A stretch of 64,000 nt of DNA, taken from Bradyrhizobium diazoefficiens. GTDB taxonomy: Bacteria; Pseudomonadota; Alphaproteobacteria; Rhizobiales; Xanthobacteraceae. This document shows, piece after piece, positions 41,213-49,748 of the stretch (position 1 is its first letter; each line of letters starts with the position of its first letter). Below the pieces are notes generated by a model. That model saw only the letters and a program-made list of their open reading frames with translations, was not told the origin of the DNA and did no database searches. The DNA lies in the NCBI RefSeq assembly GCF_018131185.1, contig NZ_JAFCJE010000004.1, positions 372,001 to 436,000 of the forward strand, written 5' to 3'. A program made the translations under genes and the position numbers.

Positions 41213-42709
41213 CTAGCCGACCGACCCTTCCAGCGAGATCGAGATCAGCTTCTGCGCTTCCACCGCGAACTCCATCGGGAGCTGCTGCAGCACGTCCTTG
41301 ACGAAGCCGTTGACGACGAGGCCGACCGCCTCTTCCTGCGAGAGACCGCGCTGGATGCAGTAGAACAGCACGTCCTCGGAGATCTTCGAGGTCGTCGCCT
41401 CGTGCTCGAACGTCGCAGAGGAGTTCTTGGCTTCGATGTACGGCACGGTGTGCGCGCCGCATTTGTCGCCGATCAGCAGGGAGTCGCAGGCGGTGAAGTT
41501 GCGCGCGCCGGTCGCTTTCCGATGAGCCGTCACAAGACCACGATAGGTGTTCTGCGACCTGCCGGCGGCGATGCCCTTGGAGATGATGCGGCTCGACGTG
41601 TTCTTGCCGAGATGGATCATCTTGGTGCCGCTGTCGACCTGCTGGAAGCCGTTCGAGATCGCGATCGAGTAGAACTCGCCGCGCGAATTGTCACCGCGCA
41701 GGATGCAGCTCGGGTACTTCCAGGTGATGGCCGATCCGGTCTCGACCTGGGTCCAGGAGATCTTGGAATTGTTGCCGCGGCAGTCGCCACGCTTGGTGAC
41801 GAAATTGTAGATGCCGCCCTTGCCTTCCGAATTGCCGGGATACCAGTTCTGCACCGTCGAATATTTGATCTCGGCATCGTCATGGGCGACGAGCTCGACC
41901 ACGGCCGCGTGCAGCTGGTTCTCGTCGCGCTGCGGCGCCGTGCAGCCTTCGAGATAGGAGACGTACGAGCCCTTGTCGGCGATGATGAGCGTGCGCTCGA
42001 ACTGGCCGGTGTTGCGCTCGTTGATGCGGAAATAGGTCGACAGCTCCATCGGGCAGCGCACGCCGGGCGGCACGTAGACGAACGAGCCGTCGGAGAACAC
42101 CGCCGAGTTCAGCGTCGCGTAGAAATTGTCCGAGGTCGGCACGACCGAGCCCAGATATTTCTGCACCAATTCAGGGTGCTCGCGGATCGCCTCCGAGATT
42201 GGCATGAAGATCACGCCGGCCTTCTTCAGCTCCGCCTTGAACGTGGTCGCAACCGAGACCGAATCGAAGACGGCATCGACCGCGATCTTGCGGCGCGCGG
42301 GGTCTTCCTCGCCGGGCTTGGGTTCCACGCCTTCGAGCATGGCGACTTCCCGCAAGGGGATGCCGAGCTTCTCGTAGGTCTTCAGGATTTCAGGATCGAT
42401 CTCGTCGAGCGAGGAGATCGTCTTCTTCGGCTTCGGGGCCGCGTAGTAATAGAGGTCCTGGAAGTCGATCTTGGGATAATCGACACGCGCCCAGGTCGGC
42501 TCGGTCATGGTCAGCCAGCGCCGATAGGCTTCGAGCCGCCACTGGAGCATCCAGGCGGGCTCGTTCTTCTTCTCGGAGATGAACTTGACGGTATCTTCCG
42601 ACAAACCCTTGGGGGCCTTGTCGGACTCGATCAGGGTCTCAAACCCATAACGATATTGATCGACGTCGATGCGCTTCACGCGCTCGACCGTCTCTTGTAC
42701 GGCTGGCAT
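41213..42709 (-). CDS. sufB: SufB scaffold subunit
   Basis: The 498-residue protein is the main scaffold on which Fe-S clusters are built. It contains [39 protein letters not shown], the catalytic-tunnel region and [17 protein letters not shown] with conserved Cys. GGAGGAT precedes the ATG at 42709; eight more codons are open upstream but have no better site. It is the first of sufBCDST-A, separated from the second cysteine desulfurase by a 125-bp space with regulatory-looking sequence. Confidence 0.95.
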   Translation of the reverse strand: MPAVQETVERVKRIDVDQYRYGFETLIESDKAPKGLSEDTVKFISEKKNEPAWMLQWRLEAYRRWLTMTEPTWARVDYPKIDFQDLYYYAAPKPKKTISSLDEIDPEILKTYEKLGIPLREVAMLEGVEPKPGEEDPARRKIAVDAVFDSVSVATTFKAELKKAGVIFMPISEAIREHPELVQKYLGSVVPTSDNFYATLNSAVFSDGSFVYVPPGVRCPMELSTYFRINERNTGQFERTLIIADKGSYVSYLEGCTAPQRDENQLHAAVVELVAHDDAEIKYSTVQNWYPGNSEGKGGIYNFVTKRGDCRGNNSKISWTQVETGSAITWKYPSCILRGDNSRGEFYSIAISNGFQQVDSGTKMIHLGKNTSSRIISKGIAAGRSQNTYRGLVTAHRKATGARNFTACDSLLIGDKCGAHTVPYIEAKNSSATFEHEATTSKISEDVLFYCIQRGLSQEEAVGLVVNGFVKDVLQQLPMEFAVEAQKLISISLEGSVG

Positions 42710-42750
42710 TCCATCCTCCGCTCGCGGTTTCAAGGACCGCGGTGGATCAA

Positions 42751-42786
42751 ACTCGAACGAGTATTACGACGTCTATTACGATGTTT
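42751..42786. promoter_or_regulatory. Inverted and direct repeats upstream of sufB
   Basis: ACTCGAACGAGT (42751-42762) is a 5-bp inverted repeat with a 2-bp spacer. It runs into two adjacent 12-bp direct repeats, ATTACGACGTCT and ATTACGATGTTT (10 of 12 identical). A further TTAGAAccgTTCAA block near 42810 resembles an Irr-type iron box only partly. The segment lies 42-77 bp before the sufB ATG, where iron or cluster-status control would be expected. The binding protein is unknown. Confidence 0.4.
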
Positions 42787-42834
42787 TTTGGCGGAAAGCA
42801 CGGGCTTAGAACCGTTCAAGCCGTGTTTCATCGC

Positions 42835-43974
42835 TTAGCCCTTAAGTAGGGTATTACCGAGCTTTCGCCAAGCCTCTAACGCCCTATTGATGTCATCTGG
42901 TTCGGTGGACCAGCCCAGACTGAGACGCACCGCTCCCTGGGCGACCACCGGGTCATAGCCCATGGCCGAAAGAACGTGGGACGGCTGGACCTTTCCCGAG
43001 GAACAGGCCGAACCGGAGGAAACTGCGACGCCTTCGAGGTCGAAGCCAATCACGGCCGTCTCGGCTTTGAGACCGGGCGCCGTAAACAGAACGGTATTTG
43101 GCAACCGCTCAACATCATCTGAGAAGATCGTTGCGGCTGCAATCCCTCGAATACCATTTTCCAAGCGTATTCTGAGGGTTGCCATTTGTTCCGCATCCTC
43201 CCGCAGAGCCTGAAGCGAGGCCTTCACCGCCGCGCCAAAGCCCGCGATGCCGGCAACATTCTCAGTTCCGGCACGACGGTTGAGCTCCTGTCCCCCGCCT
43301 CGCAGGACGGGCTCCAGACCGACGATTCCTTCGGCCACGACCAGGGCACCGATCCCCTTGGGGCCGCCGATCTTGTGCGCAGAAAAGGTCGCAAGGTCGG
43401 CGCCTACAGCCCTGATATCGAACGGGATTTTACCCAGCGCCTGGATCGCATCGACGTGCAGGAGGCCCCCCGCCTCGTGAACGATACGTGCCGCCTCGGC
43501 GATCGGCTGGAGCGCTCCCGTCTCGTTGTTGGCGGCCATGACCGAAACCAGCGCCGGCGGGCCGTCATTGAGCTGGGCTTTCAGATGCTCAAGGTCGACC
43601 ACGCCGGAGCGGGTGACCTGGATCAGACCGATCGTGGCTCCGGGGAATCGCCCCCCGGCCAGCACTGAAGCGTGCTCGACCGCGGAGACCAGCAGCCGCT
43701 CGACAAGGCCGCCGGCCGGTCCACGCAGGCCCGGCGACAGCGCCAGCGCGTTGGCCTCGGTTCCGGCCGAGGTAAAGACGACGTTCCGGGGCAGCGCACC
43801 GACTGCCGCGGCCAGCTCGGCGCGGGCCTCCTCGACCAGCCGCCTCGCCTCCCGCCCCTCGGCATGGACCGACGACGGATTGCCGAGGAGGTCAAAGGCC
43901 GCAACCATCGCCGCCCGCGCCTCGGCGCGCAGCGGCGTGGTCGCGTTCCAGTCGAGATAGACACGGGTCGGCAT
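42835..43974 (-). CDS. Cysteine desulfurase, NifS/IscS type
   Basis: The 379-residue group I-type desulfurase begins VYLDWNATTPLR, has the PLP lysine in FSAHKIGGPKGIGALV and the mobile-loop Cys in SSGSACSSGKVQPSHVL. It provides sulfur for Fe-S clusters or tRNA thiolation. It lies just ahead of sufB on the same strand, giving the cluster two desulfurases (this one and SufS). The start at 43974 fits the conserved YLDWNATTP block at residues 6-14. Confidence 0.92.
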   Translation of the reverse strand: MPTRVYLDWNATTPLRAEARAAMVAAFDLLGNPSSVHAEGREARRLVEEARAELAAAVGALPRNVVFTSAGTEANALALSPGLRGPAGGLVERLLVSAVEHASVLAGGRFPGATIGLIQVTRSGVVDLEHLKAQLNDGPPALVSVMAANNETGALQPIAEAARIVHEAGGLLHVDAIQALGKIPFDIRAVGADLATFSAHKIGGPKGIGALVVAEGIVGLEPVLRGGGQELNRRAGTENVAGIAGFGAAVKASLQALREDAEQMATLRIRLENGIRGIAAATIFSDDVERLPNTVLFTAPGLKAETAVIGFDLEGVAVSSGSACSSGKVQPSHVLSAMGYDPVVAQGAVRLSLGWSTEPDDINRALEAWRKLGNTLLKG

Positions 43975-44025
43975 CTCGCCTTCTTAGCACCTTTTGCCAT
44001 CCGGCCAATCGGACGGCCGCGTGCA

Positions 44026-45219
44026 TCAGGCCGGCCGAGGCTGCTCCATTCTGGCGGCCGTCCGCGGTGCCGCCCGCAATCCGAACAGAGGGCGGAGCCA
44101 AGCGATGCGCCGGACGAGCTCATAGGTCACCACACATGTGAGCGCGGTCCCGATGATGACAATTGAGGCCTCGATCCCAACCGGGAGACCGCTGTCATGC
44201 AATGTATGCGCGATCACGATGATCGCGGTCTGATGCATGATGTAATACGGGAAGATCGCATCGGTCAGATAGCGGCGCACGGGGCTGTCGGCTGTGAAGC
44301 AGCGCCGCGCAAAGCCCAGCACGGCGGCGATCGCGAGCCATTGATAGCAACCATAGGCCGAGGCGGCGCCCCACTTCAGCGCGGGTGACGGCACGAACAA
44401 GCCGGCGCGAACCAGGATGAAGGCAGAGAAGCAGGCACCTGCAGCCACCAGGGCCGCCCAGCGCTGGCGCTCGAGGTTGCGCCAGATCCCCTCCTGCTTC
44501 GCCAGCAGGAAGCCGAGCAGGAAGGCCGTCGCATGGTCTGCATGGTTGTACCAGTCGCCGAACAGCGCATGCGTCGACGGGAAAGCCGGAAACAGCACCA
44601 GGCGCCAGGCCGCAAAGAGCAGGCAAGGCACGATCAGGAGCCATGGTCCGGCGAGCACGGCAGCCAGCTTCCGGCCGAGCCAGTCGGCGCCGGCCGGCCA
44701 CAGCGCAAGCACTCCGATCAGGGCCATCGTGTAGACCCACAGATAGACCACGAACCAGAGGTGGTTCCAGGTCGGCAGCACGATGCAGGGGTTCGGACAG
44801 AACTGCGCGCCGAAGGCAAAGTAGTGCCTGAGGTAGAAATCGAAGAAGCCTGCGGGATAGCCGAGGCTTTCCACGATCTGGAGATAGGATTGCGGCGGCA
44901 CGATCACGAGCATGCCGAAAATCAGCGGGATCAAGAGCCGCGTCGACCGCGCCCCGGCGAGCGAGGCCAGGCTTGATGTGTCGAGCATGAAGCGGGTCGC
45001 AACCCCGGACACCAGGAACAGCAGCGACAGCCGCCAGGGGTTGACGAACAGCATCACCGGTTCCAGCCAGGTCAGCCGGTGCATGCTCTTGATGTGAAAT
45101 CCCCAGGACACGTAGAGCATGCCGACGTGGTAGAAGATCAGGAGCCCGAAGGCTAAAATCCGCACCCAGTCCAGATCGATGCGCCGGTCCGTGCTCGGCA
45201 ATTGCTGTGGTGTTGTCAT
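44026..45219 (-). CDS. Acyltransferase-3-family membrane protein (OpgC-like)
   Basis: The 397-residue protein has about ten predicted helices and the acyltransferase-3 pattern: RRIDLDWVRILAFGLLIFYHVG with the conserved His at the end of helix 1, then the R-x-x-RLLIPLIFG segment. Family members transfer acyl groups (acetyl, succinyl) to sugars of surface polysaccharides or periplasmic glucans. AAGGAGC precedes the ATG. It is divergent from the LytTR regulator with only 44 bp between the two starts. Confidence 0.87.
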   Translation of the reverse strand: MTTPQQLPSTDRRIDLDWVRILAFGLLIFYHVGMLYVSWGFHIKSMHRLTWLEPVMLFVNPWRLSLLFLVSGVATRFMLDTSSLASLAGARSTRLLIPLIFGMLVIVPPQSYLQIVESLGYPAGFFDFYLRHYFAFGAQFCPNPCIVLPTWNHLWFVVYLWVYTMALIGVLALWPAGADWLGRKLAAVLAGPWLLIVPCLLFAAWRLVLFPAFPSTHALFGDWYNHADHATAFLLGFLLAKQEGIWRNLERQRWAALVAAGACFSAFILVRAGLFVPSPALKWGAASAYGCYQWLAIAAVLGFARRCFTADSPVRRYLTDAIFPYYIMHQTAIIVIAHTLHDSGLPVGIEASIVIIGTALTCVVTYELVRRIAWLRPLFGLRAAPRTAARMEQPRPA

Positions 45220-45263
45220 GGTTTTCTGCTCCTTGACGGGTCGACAAACGCGGTGCTCGGGCC

Positions 45264-46256
45264 ATGGCTGACACCGAAAATGCCCCGCCGACGGAGCGCG
45301 TCGAGCCGGTTTGGGATCAGAATCGGAGCCGAGGGGACGAGCCGCCGGCGGCTGGGACGAACAGCGGGCCTTTTGGGATCAGCGGCGACGACCGGACGAT
45401 GTTCGCTGCGATCGCGGCCGTCGCGCTCGCGATCGGAATCGTCAATGCGTTCTCGGGCGCTCAGGACGCGGCCTGGCGCGGCGACACCTACGACATCGGC
45501 CGGCGGCTATTCTGGGAGATGTCGAGCATCTCCGTCATCCTGCTGCTGCTGCCGATCCTGGTCCTGGCGGTTCGCCGCATGCGCCGGACACCGGGCCTGG
45601 CCGCACGGGCAGGAATCGGGGCGGCCGCCCTGCTCGGCTTCTCCGCCCTCCACGTCACCGGCATGGTCGCAGTGCGGAAGCTCGTGCTCTGGCTGGCCGG
45701 AGGCGCCTACGACTTCCGCTTCTCGCTCGCGACGGTCCTGTACGAATTCCGCAAGGACGCCGTGGCCGTTGTCCTGATCGCCAGCACGATCTGGCTGCTC
45801 GAAAGCCGGCGCGAGTTGAGGAAGGCCGCAGTCGCTCCGCCGGCGCCGCCTGCCCCGCAACGATCGTCGTCCCCCGAGATGATCTGGCTGCGCGACGGTA
45901 CGAGCCGCATTCGCGTGGTGCCGCGCGACATCCTCTGGGTCGCGTCCGCCGGCAACTACATCGAGTACAGCCTCGCCGACGGCACCCGGCACCTGATCCG
46001 GGGCACGCTCGCAGCGGCAGAAGGCGAGCTGGCGCGCTTCGCCATCGTTCGCATTCACAGGACCAGGCTTGCCAATCTCGATCGGGTGCGCGGCGTGGAC
46101 CTCAAGGCGTCAGGAGATTTCGAGCTCGCCTTCGACAACGGCCAGACGCTCGGAGGCAGCCGGCGTTACCGGCCGGCGGTCGCCTCGCTCGGAAGCCGAA
46201 CAGCCCTGGTGGGAATCGCCCCCGCCGATCGGCCGGAGATCCATAAACAGTCGTAA
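45264..46256 (+). CDS. Membrane-anchored LytTR-domain transcriptional regulator
   Basis: The 330-residue protein has about four hydrophobic helices (residues 45-175) and a C-terminal LytTR DNA-binding domain (about 210-315): VVPRDILWVASAGNYIEYSL, RIHRTRLANLDRVRG and DFELAFDNGQTLGGSRRYR. There is no receiver domain, so it is a one-component regulator that senses in or through the membrane. A proline-rich linker (APPAPPAP) joins the two parts. Only 44 bp separate it from the acyltransferase gene on the other strand, so it is the obvious candidate regulator of that gene. Confidence 0.85.
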   Translation: MADTENAPPTERVEPVWDQNRSRGDEPPAAGTNSGPFGISGDDRTMFAAIAAVALAIGIVNAFSGAQDAAWRGDTYDIGRRLFWEMSSISVILLLLPILVLAVRRMRRTPGLAARAGIGAAALLGFSALHVTGMVAVRKLVLWLAGGAYDFRFSLATVLYEFRKDAVAVVLIASTIWLLESRRELRKAAVAPPAPPAPQRSSSPEMIWLRDGTSRIRVVPRDILWVASAGNYIEYSLADGTRHLIRGTLAAAEGELARFAIVRIHRTRLANLDRVRGVDLKASGDFELAFDNGQTLGGSRRYRPAVASLGSRTALVGIAPADRPEIHKQS

Positions 46257-46593
46257 TTCCAATCGGTTGATCGGTGCGCTACGGCTGAGCAGCCGCCCCT
46301 GCCGCCTCCCGGCTAAATCCAGGCGGCGTCCCGGTCACCCGCGGCAAACCGGGCATGACGCTGCGATGACTGGCTAAGCTCTTGAGCGCATTGAGAGATG
46401 TCGAAGAAGCTTGCTTTTTGACCCTTGCCTCGTGTTAGAAGCGCGCGTCAGTTCACCTGCGCGCCACTCGCGCATCATCCGAGGGCGCGCCTCTCCACCT
46501 TTCATCCGTGCTCTCGTCGGCGGCGACGCCAGGTGAGCCTCAATCGGACGATTGCGCAGGGATCACCTCCAAGGGACTCAATCAGAGACATCC
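46257..46593. other. Gene-free stretch upstream of the alpha/beta hydrolase
   Basis: These 337 bp hold no supported gene. A TTTTTGACCC-type sequence near 46415 is a possible promoter element, but the matching -10 is not clear. I see no RNA gene or terminator with a T-run. Confidence 0.4.
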
Positions 46594-47241
46594 ATGCCTG
46601 AAGTCATTTTCACCGGCCCTGCCGGCCGCCTCGAGGGTCGCTATCACCCGGCCAAGCAGAAGAACGCGCCGATCGCGATGATCCTGCATCCGCACCCGCA
46701 GTTCCACGGCACGATGAACCACCAGATCGTGTACCAGTGCTACTACGCGTTTGCGCATCGCGGCTTCTCGGTGCTGCGCTTCAACTTCCGCGGCGTCGGC
46801 CGCAGCCAGGGCTCGTTCGACCACGGTACCGGCGAATTGTCGGATGCCGCCGCAGCGCTCGACTGGGCGCAGACCATCAATCCCGAAGCGCGCGCCTGCT
46901 GGGTCGCCGGCTTCTCCTTCGGCGCCTGGATCGGCATGCAGCTCCTGATGCGCCGCCCCGAGGTCGAGGGCTTCATCTCGATCGCACCGCCCGCCAATCT
47001 CTACGACTTCTCGTTCCTCGCACCCTGCCCCTCGTCGGGCCTGATCGTGCACGGCGAGAAGGACGCAGTGGTGCCGCCCAAGGACGTCAACACGCTGGTC
47101 GAGAAGCTGAAGACGCAGAAGGGCATCGTGATCGACCAGCAGGTCATCCCCGGCGCCAACCATTTCTTCGACGCCAAGCTCGAGCCGCTGATGGAAACCA
47201 TCACGGCGTATCTGGACATGCGGCTGGCGAACGTTCGCTAA
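46594..47241 (+). CDS. Alpha/beta-hydrolase-fold protein
   Basis: The 215-residue protein is a compact serine hydrolase fold: LHPHPQFHGTMNHQIVYQ (oxyanion side), FNFRGVGRSQGSFDHG, the nucleophile elbow GFSFGAWIG with Ser, and a C-terminal HGEKDAVVPPKDV acid and GANHFFDAKLE histidine. The substrate is unknown. The ATG at 46594 is chosen because the family starts at MPEVIFTGPAGRLEG; 14 upstream codons are open. Its stop (TAA) overlaps the stop of the converging SMR gene. In many Rhizobiales a gene of this type sits near the suf cluster, as here. Confidence 0.85.
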   Translation: MPEVIFTGPAGRLEGRYHPAKQKNAPIAMILHPHPQFHGTMNHQIVYQCYYAFAHRGFSVLRFNFRGVGRSQGSFDHGTGELSDAAAALDWAQTINPEARACWVAGFSFGAWIGMQLLMRRPEVEGFISIAPPANLYDFSFLAPCPSSGLIVHGEKDAVVPPKDVNTLVEKLKTQKGIVIDQQVIPGANHFFDAKLEPLMETITAYLDMRLANVR

Positions 47242-47561
47242 GCCAGCTTGAGCGCCACGATCCCCGCCAAGACGAGCGCGATGCCGACCATCTTCATCGC
47301 GCTCAAGGTCTCGCCGAACAGCACCACGCCCATCACGAAGGTGCCGGCCGCGCCGATGCCGGTCCACACCGAATAGGCAACGCCGACCTCGAGCACCTTC
47401 AACGCGCGCCCGAGCAGGACGACGAAGGCGGCGAGCAGCACGAGCGAAATGATGCTCCAGCCCAACCTCGTGTAGCCTTCGGCATATTTCATCGAGATCG
47501 CCCAACCGACATCGAGCGCGCCGGCGACCACCAGCATCAGCCAGGCCATGGATTGCGACAT
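47238..47561 (-). CDS. SMR-family transporter (Gdx/SugE-like) with Asp at the central acidic site
   Basis: The 107-residue protein has four helices and aligns over its whole length with guanidinium exporters of the Gdx type: MAWLMLVVAG, WAISMKYAEGYTRL, YSVWTGIGAAG. The membrane-embedded glutamate that carries protons and substrate (Glu13 in Gdx numbering) is replaced by Asp17 in GALDVGW. The other signature residues are kept. It may still transport with altered pKa or specificity. No guanidine riboswitch is visible in the 11-bp gap to the GST gene; the two may share a transcript. Confidence 0.9.
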   Translation of the reverse strand: MSQSMAWLMLVVAGALDVGWAISMKYAEGYTRLGWSIISLVLLAAFVVLLGRALKVLEVGVAYSVWTGIGAAGTFVMGVVLFGETLSAMKMVGIALVLAGIVALKLA

Positions 47562-47572
47562 CGGCGTTGCGC

Positions 47573-48250
47573 TCAGGCCGCGAGCTTGAGCAGATGCGCG
47601 TCGTGGCGGACGAGGAAGGCGCGCAGCAATTGCGGATAGTCCTGGCCCACGGCAGTCCGGACGCTCGGACGCTTCGATAGCTCCGCACGCCAGTCCCGGA
47701 CCTTCGGCACGTCGTTGAAAATGCCGTGCTCGGTCAATTCGTCGAACAGATCGAAATAGCGGAAGACCGGCGCGAACACGGCGTCGACGAGACTAAAGGC
47801 GTCGCCGGCGAAGAACGGACCCCCGCCTAGCGCGGCTTCGACACGCGCGAACTTTGCGACAAGCGCCTGCCGCTTGCTTTCGAACGTCGCGGCATCCGTC
47901 GTCGTCTCCAGGCCCCAGAGATCGCCGAGGATCGCCGAGCCGAACTCCATCCAGGCGCGGTGCTCGGCACGCTTCAGCGGGTCAGCCGGATGCAGTTTCG
48001 CGCCGCCTTGCGTCTCCTCGATGTACTCGCAGATCACGTTGCTCTCGAACAGCGCGACCTCGCCCTTGTCAGTCGTCACCACCAGCACCGGCACCTTGCC
48101 GAGCGGCGACAGTTTCAGAAACCAGTCGGGCTTGGCAGCGAGATCGATGTCGACCCGCTCGAACGGAACGCCCTTCTCCTTCAACGCGATCACTGCGCGC
48201 TGCACGTAGGGGCAAAGCTTGTGGCTGATCAGTTTCAGTGAGGCGGTCAT
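47573..48250 (-). CDS. Glutathione S-transferase family protein
   Basis: The 225-residue protein has a thioredoxin-fold N-domain with KLCPYVQRAVIALKEKGVPFE, a cysteine in the active-site position, and GKVPVLV with the cis-proline, followed by FESNVICEYIEE (glutathione-binding Glu-Ser) and a helical C-domain. Cys at the start suggests an omega/beta-type thiol transferase. The start at 48250 is preferred because the longer frame is encoded by a 33-bp palindrome. A palindromic operator lies 22 bp upstream. The SMR transporter gene follows 11 bp later. Confidence 0.88.
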   Translation of the reverse strand: MTASLKLISHKLCPYVQRAVIALKEKGVPFERVDIDLAAKPDWFLKLSPLGKVPVLVVTTDKGEVALFESNVICEYIEETQGGAKLHPADPLKRAEHRAWMEFGSAILGDLWGLETTTDAATFESKRQALVAKFARVEAALGGGPFFAGDAFSLVDAVFAPVFRYFDLFDELTEHGIFNDVPKVRDWRAELSKRPSVRTAVGQDYPQLLRAFLVRHDAHLLKLAA

Positions 48251-48271
48251 GGCATTGATCCCGGCGGTTAA

Positions 48272-48304
48272 ATGCAGATGCATCTAAGATAGATGCATCT
48301 GCAT
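48272..48304. promoter_or_regulatory. Perfect 14-bp inverted repeat upstream of the GST gene
   Basis: ATGCAGATGCATCT and AGATGCATCTGCAT are exact inverted copies around AAGAT. A weaker related site, AATGCAGTTGCATT, lies about 20 bp further upstream. The position 22 bp before the GST start suggests an operator for a repressor not encoded next to it. Confidence 0.6.
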
Positions 48305-48478
48305 GCACCAGTCAAGATCAATGCAGTTGCATTAATTGGGGCGGAGCGAAGCGATCGCAGGATCGTTGCGGTATTAGGATGACGGCGCACTCTTGCCACT
48401 GCTGGCGTCGGGCAAAACACCGCAAGCCTCGTCACCCCTTCCGGCAAAATATTCTACTTTCCCGAATTGAAGTCGCCC

Positions 48479-49582
48479 TCAGGGCCGCGCGATCACCCCG
48501 CCCGTCATCGGCATCGGCACGCCCGTGGTCGCCGGATAAGACAGCGGCAGGCCCTTCAGGCCGCGGGCAGCGAGGAAACCGAAGGCCTGGGCTTCGATGG
48601 CATCGGAGGCCCAGCCGAGCGTCTCCGCCGCCTCGACGGTCGCAGAGCCCACCCGCTCCCGCAGCATCCTGAGCATGGTGAGGTTGCGGGCGCCGCCGCC
48701 GCAGACGATCCAGCCCCGCGGCCGCCGCGGCAACAACGGGATGATCCGGGCGATCGCCGCCGCGGTGAAGGCGCTCAGGGTCGCCGCGCCGTCGGCGGGC
48801 GCGACGTCGCCGAGCTTGAGTGCAGCGAAGTCGTTACGGTCCAGCGATTTCGGCGGAGGCAACGTAAAGAACGGCAGCTTCAGTGCGCTGGCGATCCAGG
48901 CCTCATCGACCTTGCCGAGAGCTGCAAATCTTCCTTCCGCATCGAACGCCTGGTTCATGGTGCGGTACATGAAATCATCCAGCAGCGCGTTGCCGGGGCC
49001 GGTGTCGCAGGCGATCAGCGTCTCGTTGCCGTCGATATAGGTGATGTTGGAAACGCCGCCGATATTGACCACGACGATCGGCCCTTCGCGGCCCAGCGAA
49101 TGGGCGAGCGCGCGGTGGTAGACCGGCACGAGGGGCGCGCCCTGCCCGCCGGCCTCGACGTCTGCGGCGCGGAAATCAAACATCACCGGAACATGGATCG
49201 CCCTCGCCAGCGCCGGCGCGTCGCCGATCTGGACCGTCAGCCGCTTCTCGGGGCGGTGCAGCACGGTCTGGCCGTGGAAGCCGACGATGTCGATATCCTC
49301 CGGCCGCATGCGATTCTGGGCGAAGAAGGCGGCCACCGCCTCGGCATGCGCCTGCGTCACGGCGCGCTCGGCATCGGCCAGCACTCCCGGCCGGGCTTCG
49401 CGTTGCGGCAGGTGCACAGCCTCGGTGAGCGCCTGGCGCAGCAGATTGCGCTCTGCCGGGCTATAGGGCCGGTAGCCGGTCGCGCCGAACGCCTTGACCT
49501 GCTTCCCGTCGGTCTCGATCAGCGCGACGTCCACCCCGTCCAGCGAGGTGCCGCTCATCAAGCCGAGTGCCGTCAACATCAT
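48479..49582 (-). CDS. anmK: Anhydro-N-acetylmuramic acid kinase
   Basis: The 367-residue enzyme hydrolyses and phosphorylates 1,6-anhydro-MurNAc released in peptidoglycan turnover. It begins MMLTALGLMSGTSLDGVDVAL and contains DTGPGNALLDDF and CGGGARNLTMLRML, all AnmK-type ATPase motifs; length matches E. coli AnmK. The start is one of two adjacent ATGs (49582 or 49579). It is divergent from tyrS with 166 bp between them. Confidence 0.92.
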   Translation of the reverse strand: MMLTALGLMSGTSLDGVDVALIETDGKQVKAFGATGYRPYSPAERNLLRQALTEAVHLPQREARPGVLADAERAVTQAHAEAVAAFFAQNRMRPEDIDIVGFHGQTVLHRPEKRLTVQIGDAPALARAIHVPVMFDFRAADVEAGGQGAPLVPVYHRALAHSLGREGPIVVVNIGGVSNITYIDGNETLIACDTGPGNALLDDFMYRTMNQAFDAEGRFAALGKVDEAWIASALKLPFFTLPPPKSLDRNDFAALKLGDVAPADGAATLSAFTAAAIARIIPLLPRRPRGWIVCGGGARNLTMLRMLRERVGSATVEAAETLGWASDAIEAQAFGFLAARGLKGLPLSYPATTGVPMPMTGGVIARP

Positions 49583-49748
49583 GGGATCAGCGTCCTCGAA
49601 AGTCCCGCGCCGGCATGCCGATCTTGTGCCAGAGGGACACATCTTATAATGCCACAGCGCCAAGCGGCGGGCAGCCATCGGGTTCCCACCCAAGACCCTT
49701 AAATTGCCCCCAAAACAGTAAACCAAGAATTGTCAGGCGCGCCGACAG

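Noticed and set aside
47562..47572. Guanidine riboswitch ahead of the SMR gene
   Set aside because: Only 11 bp separate it from the GST gene, too short for a riboswitch.
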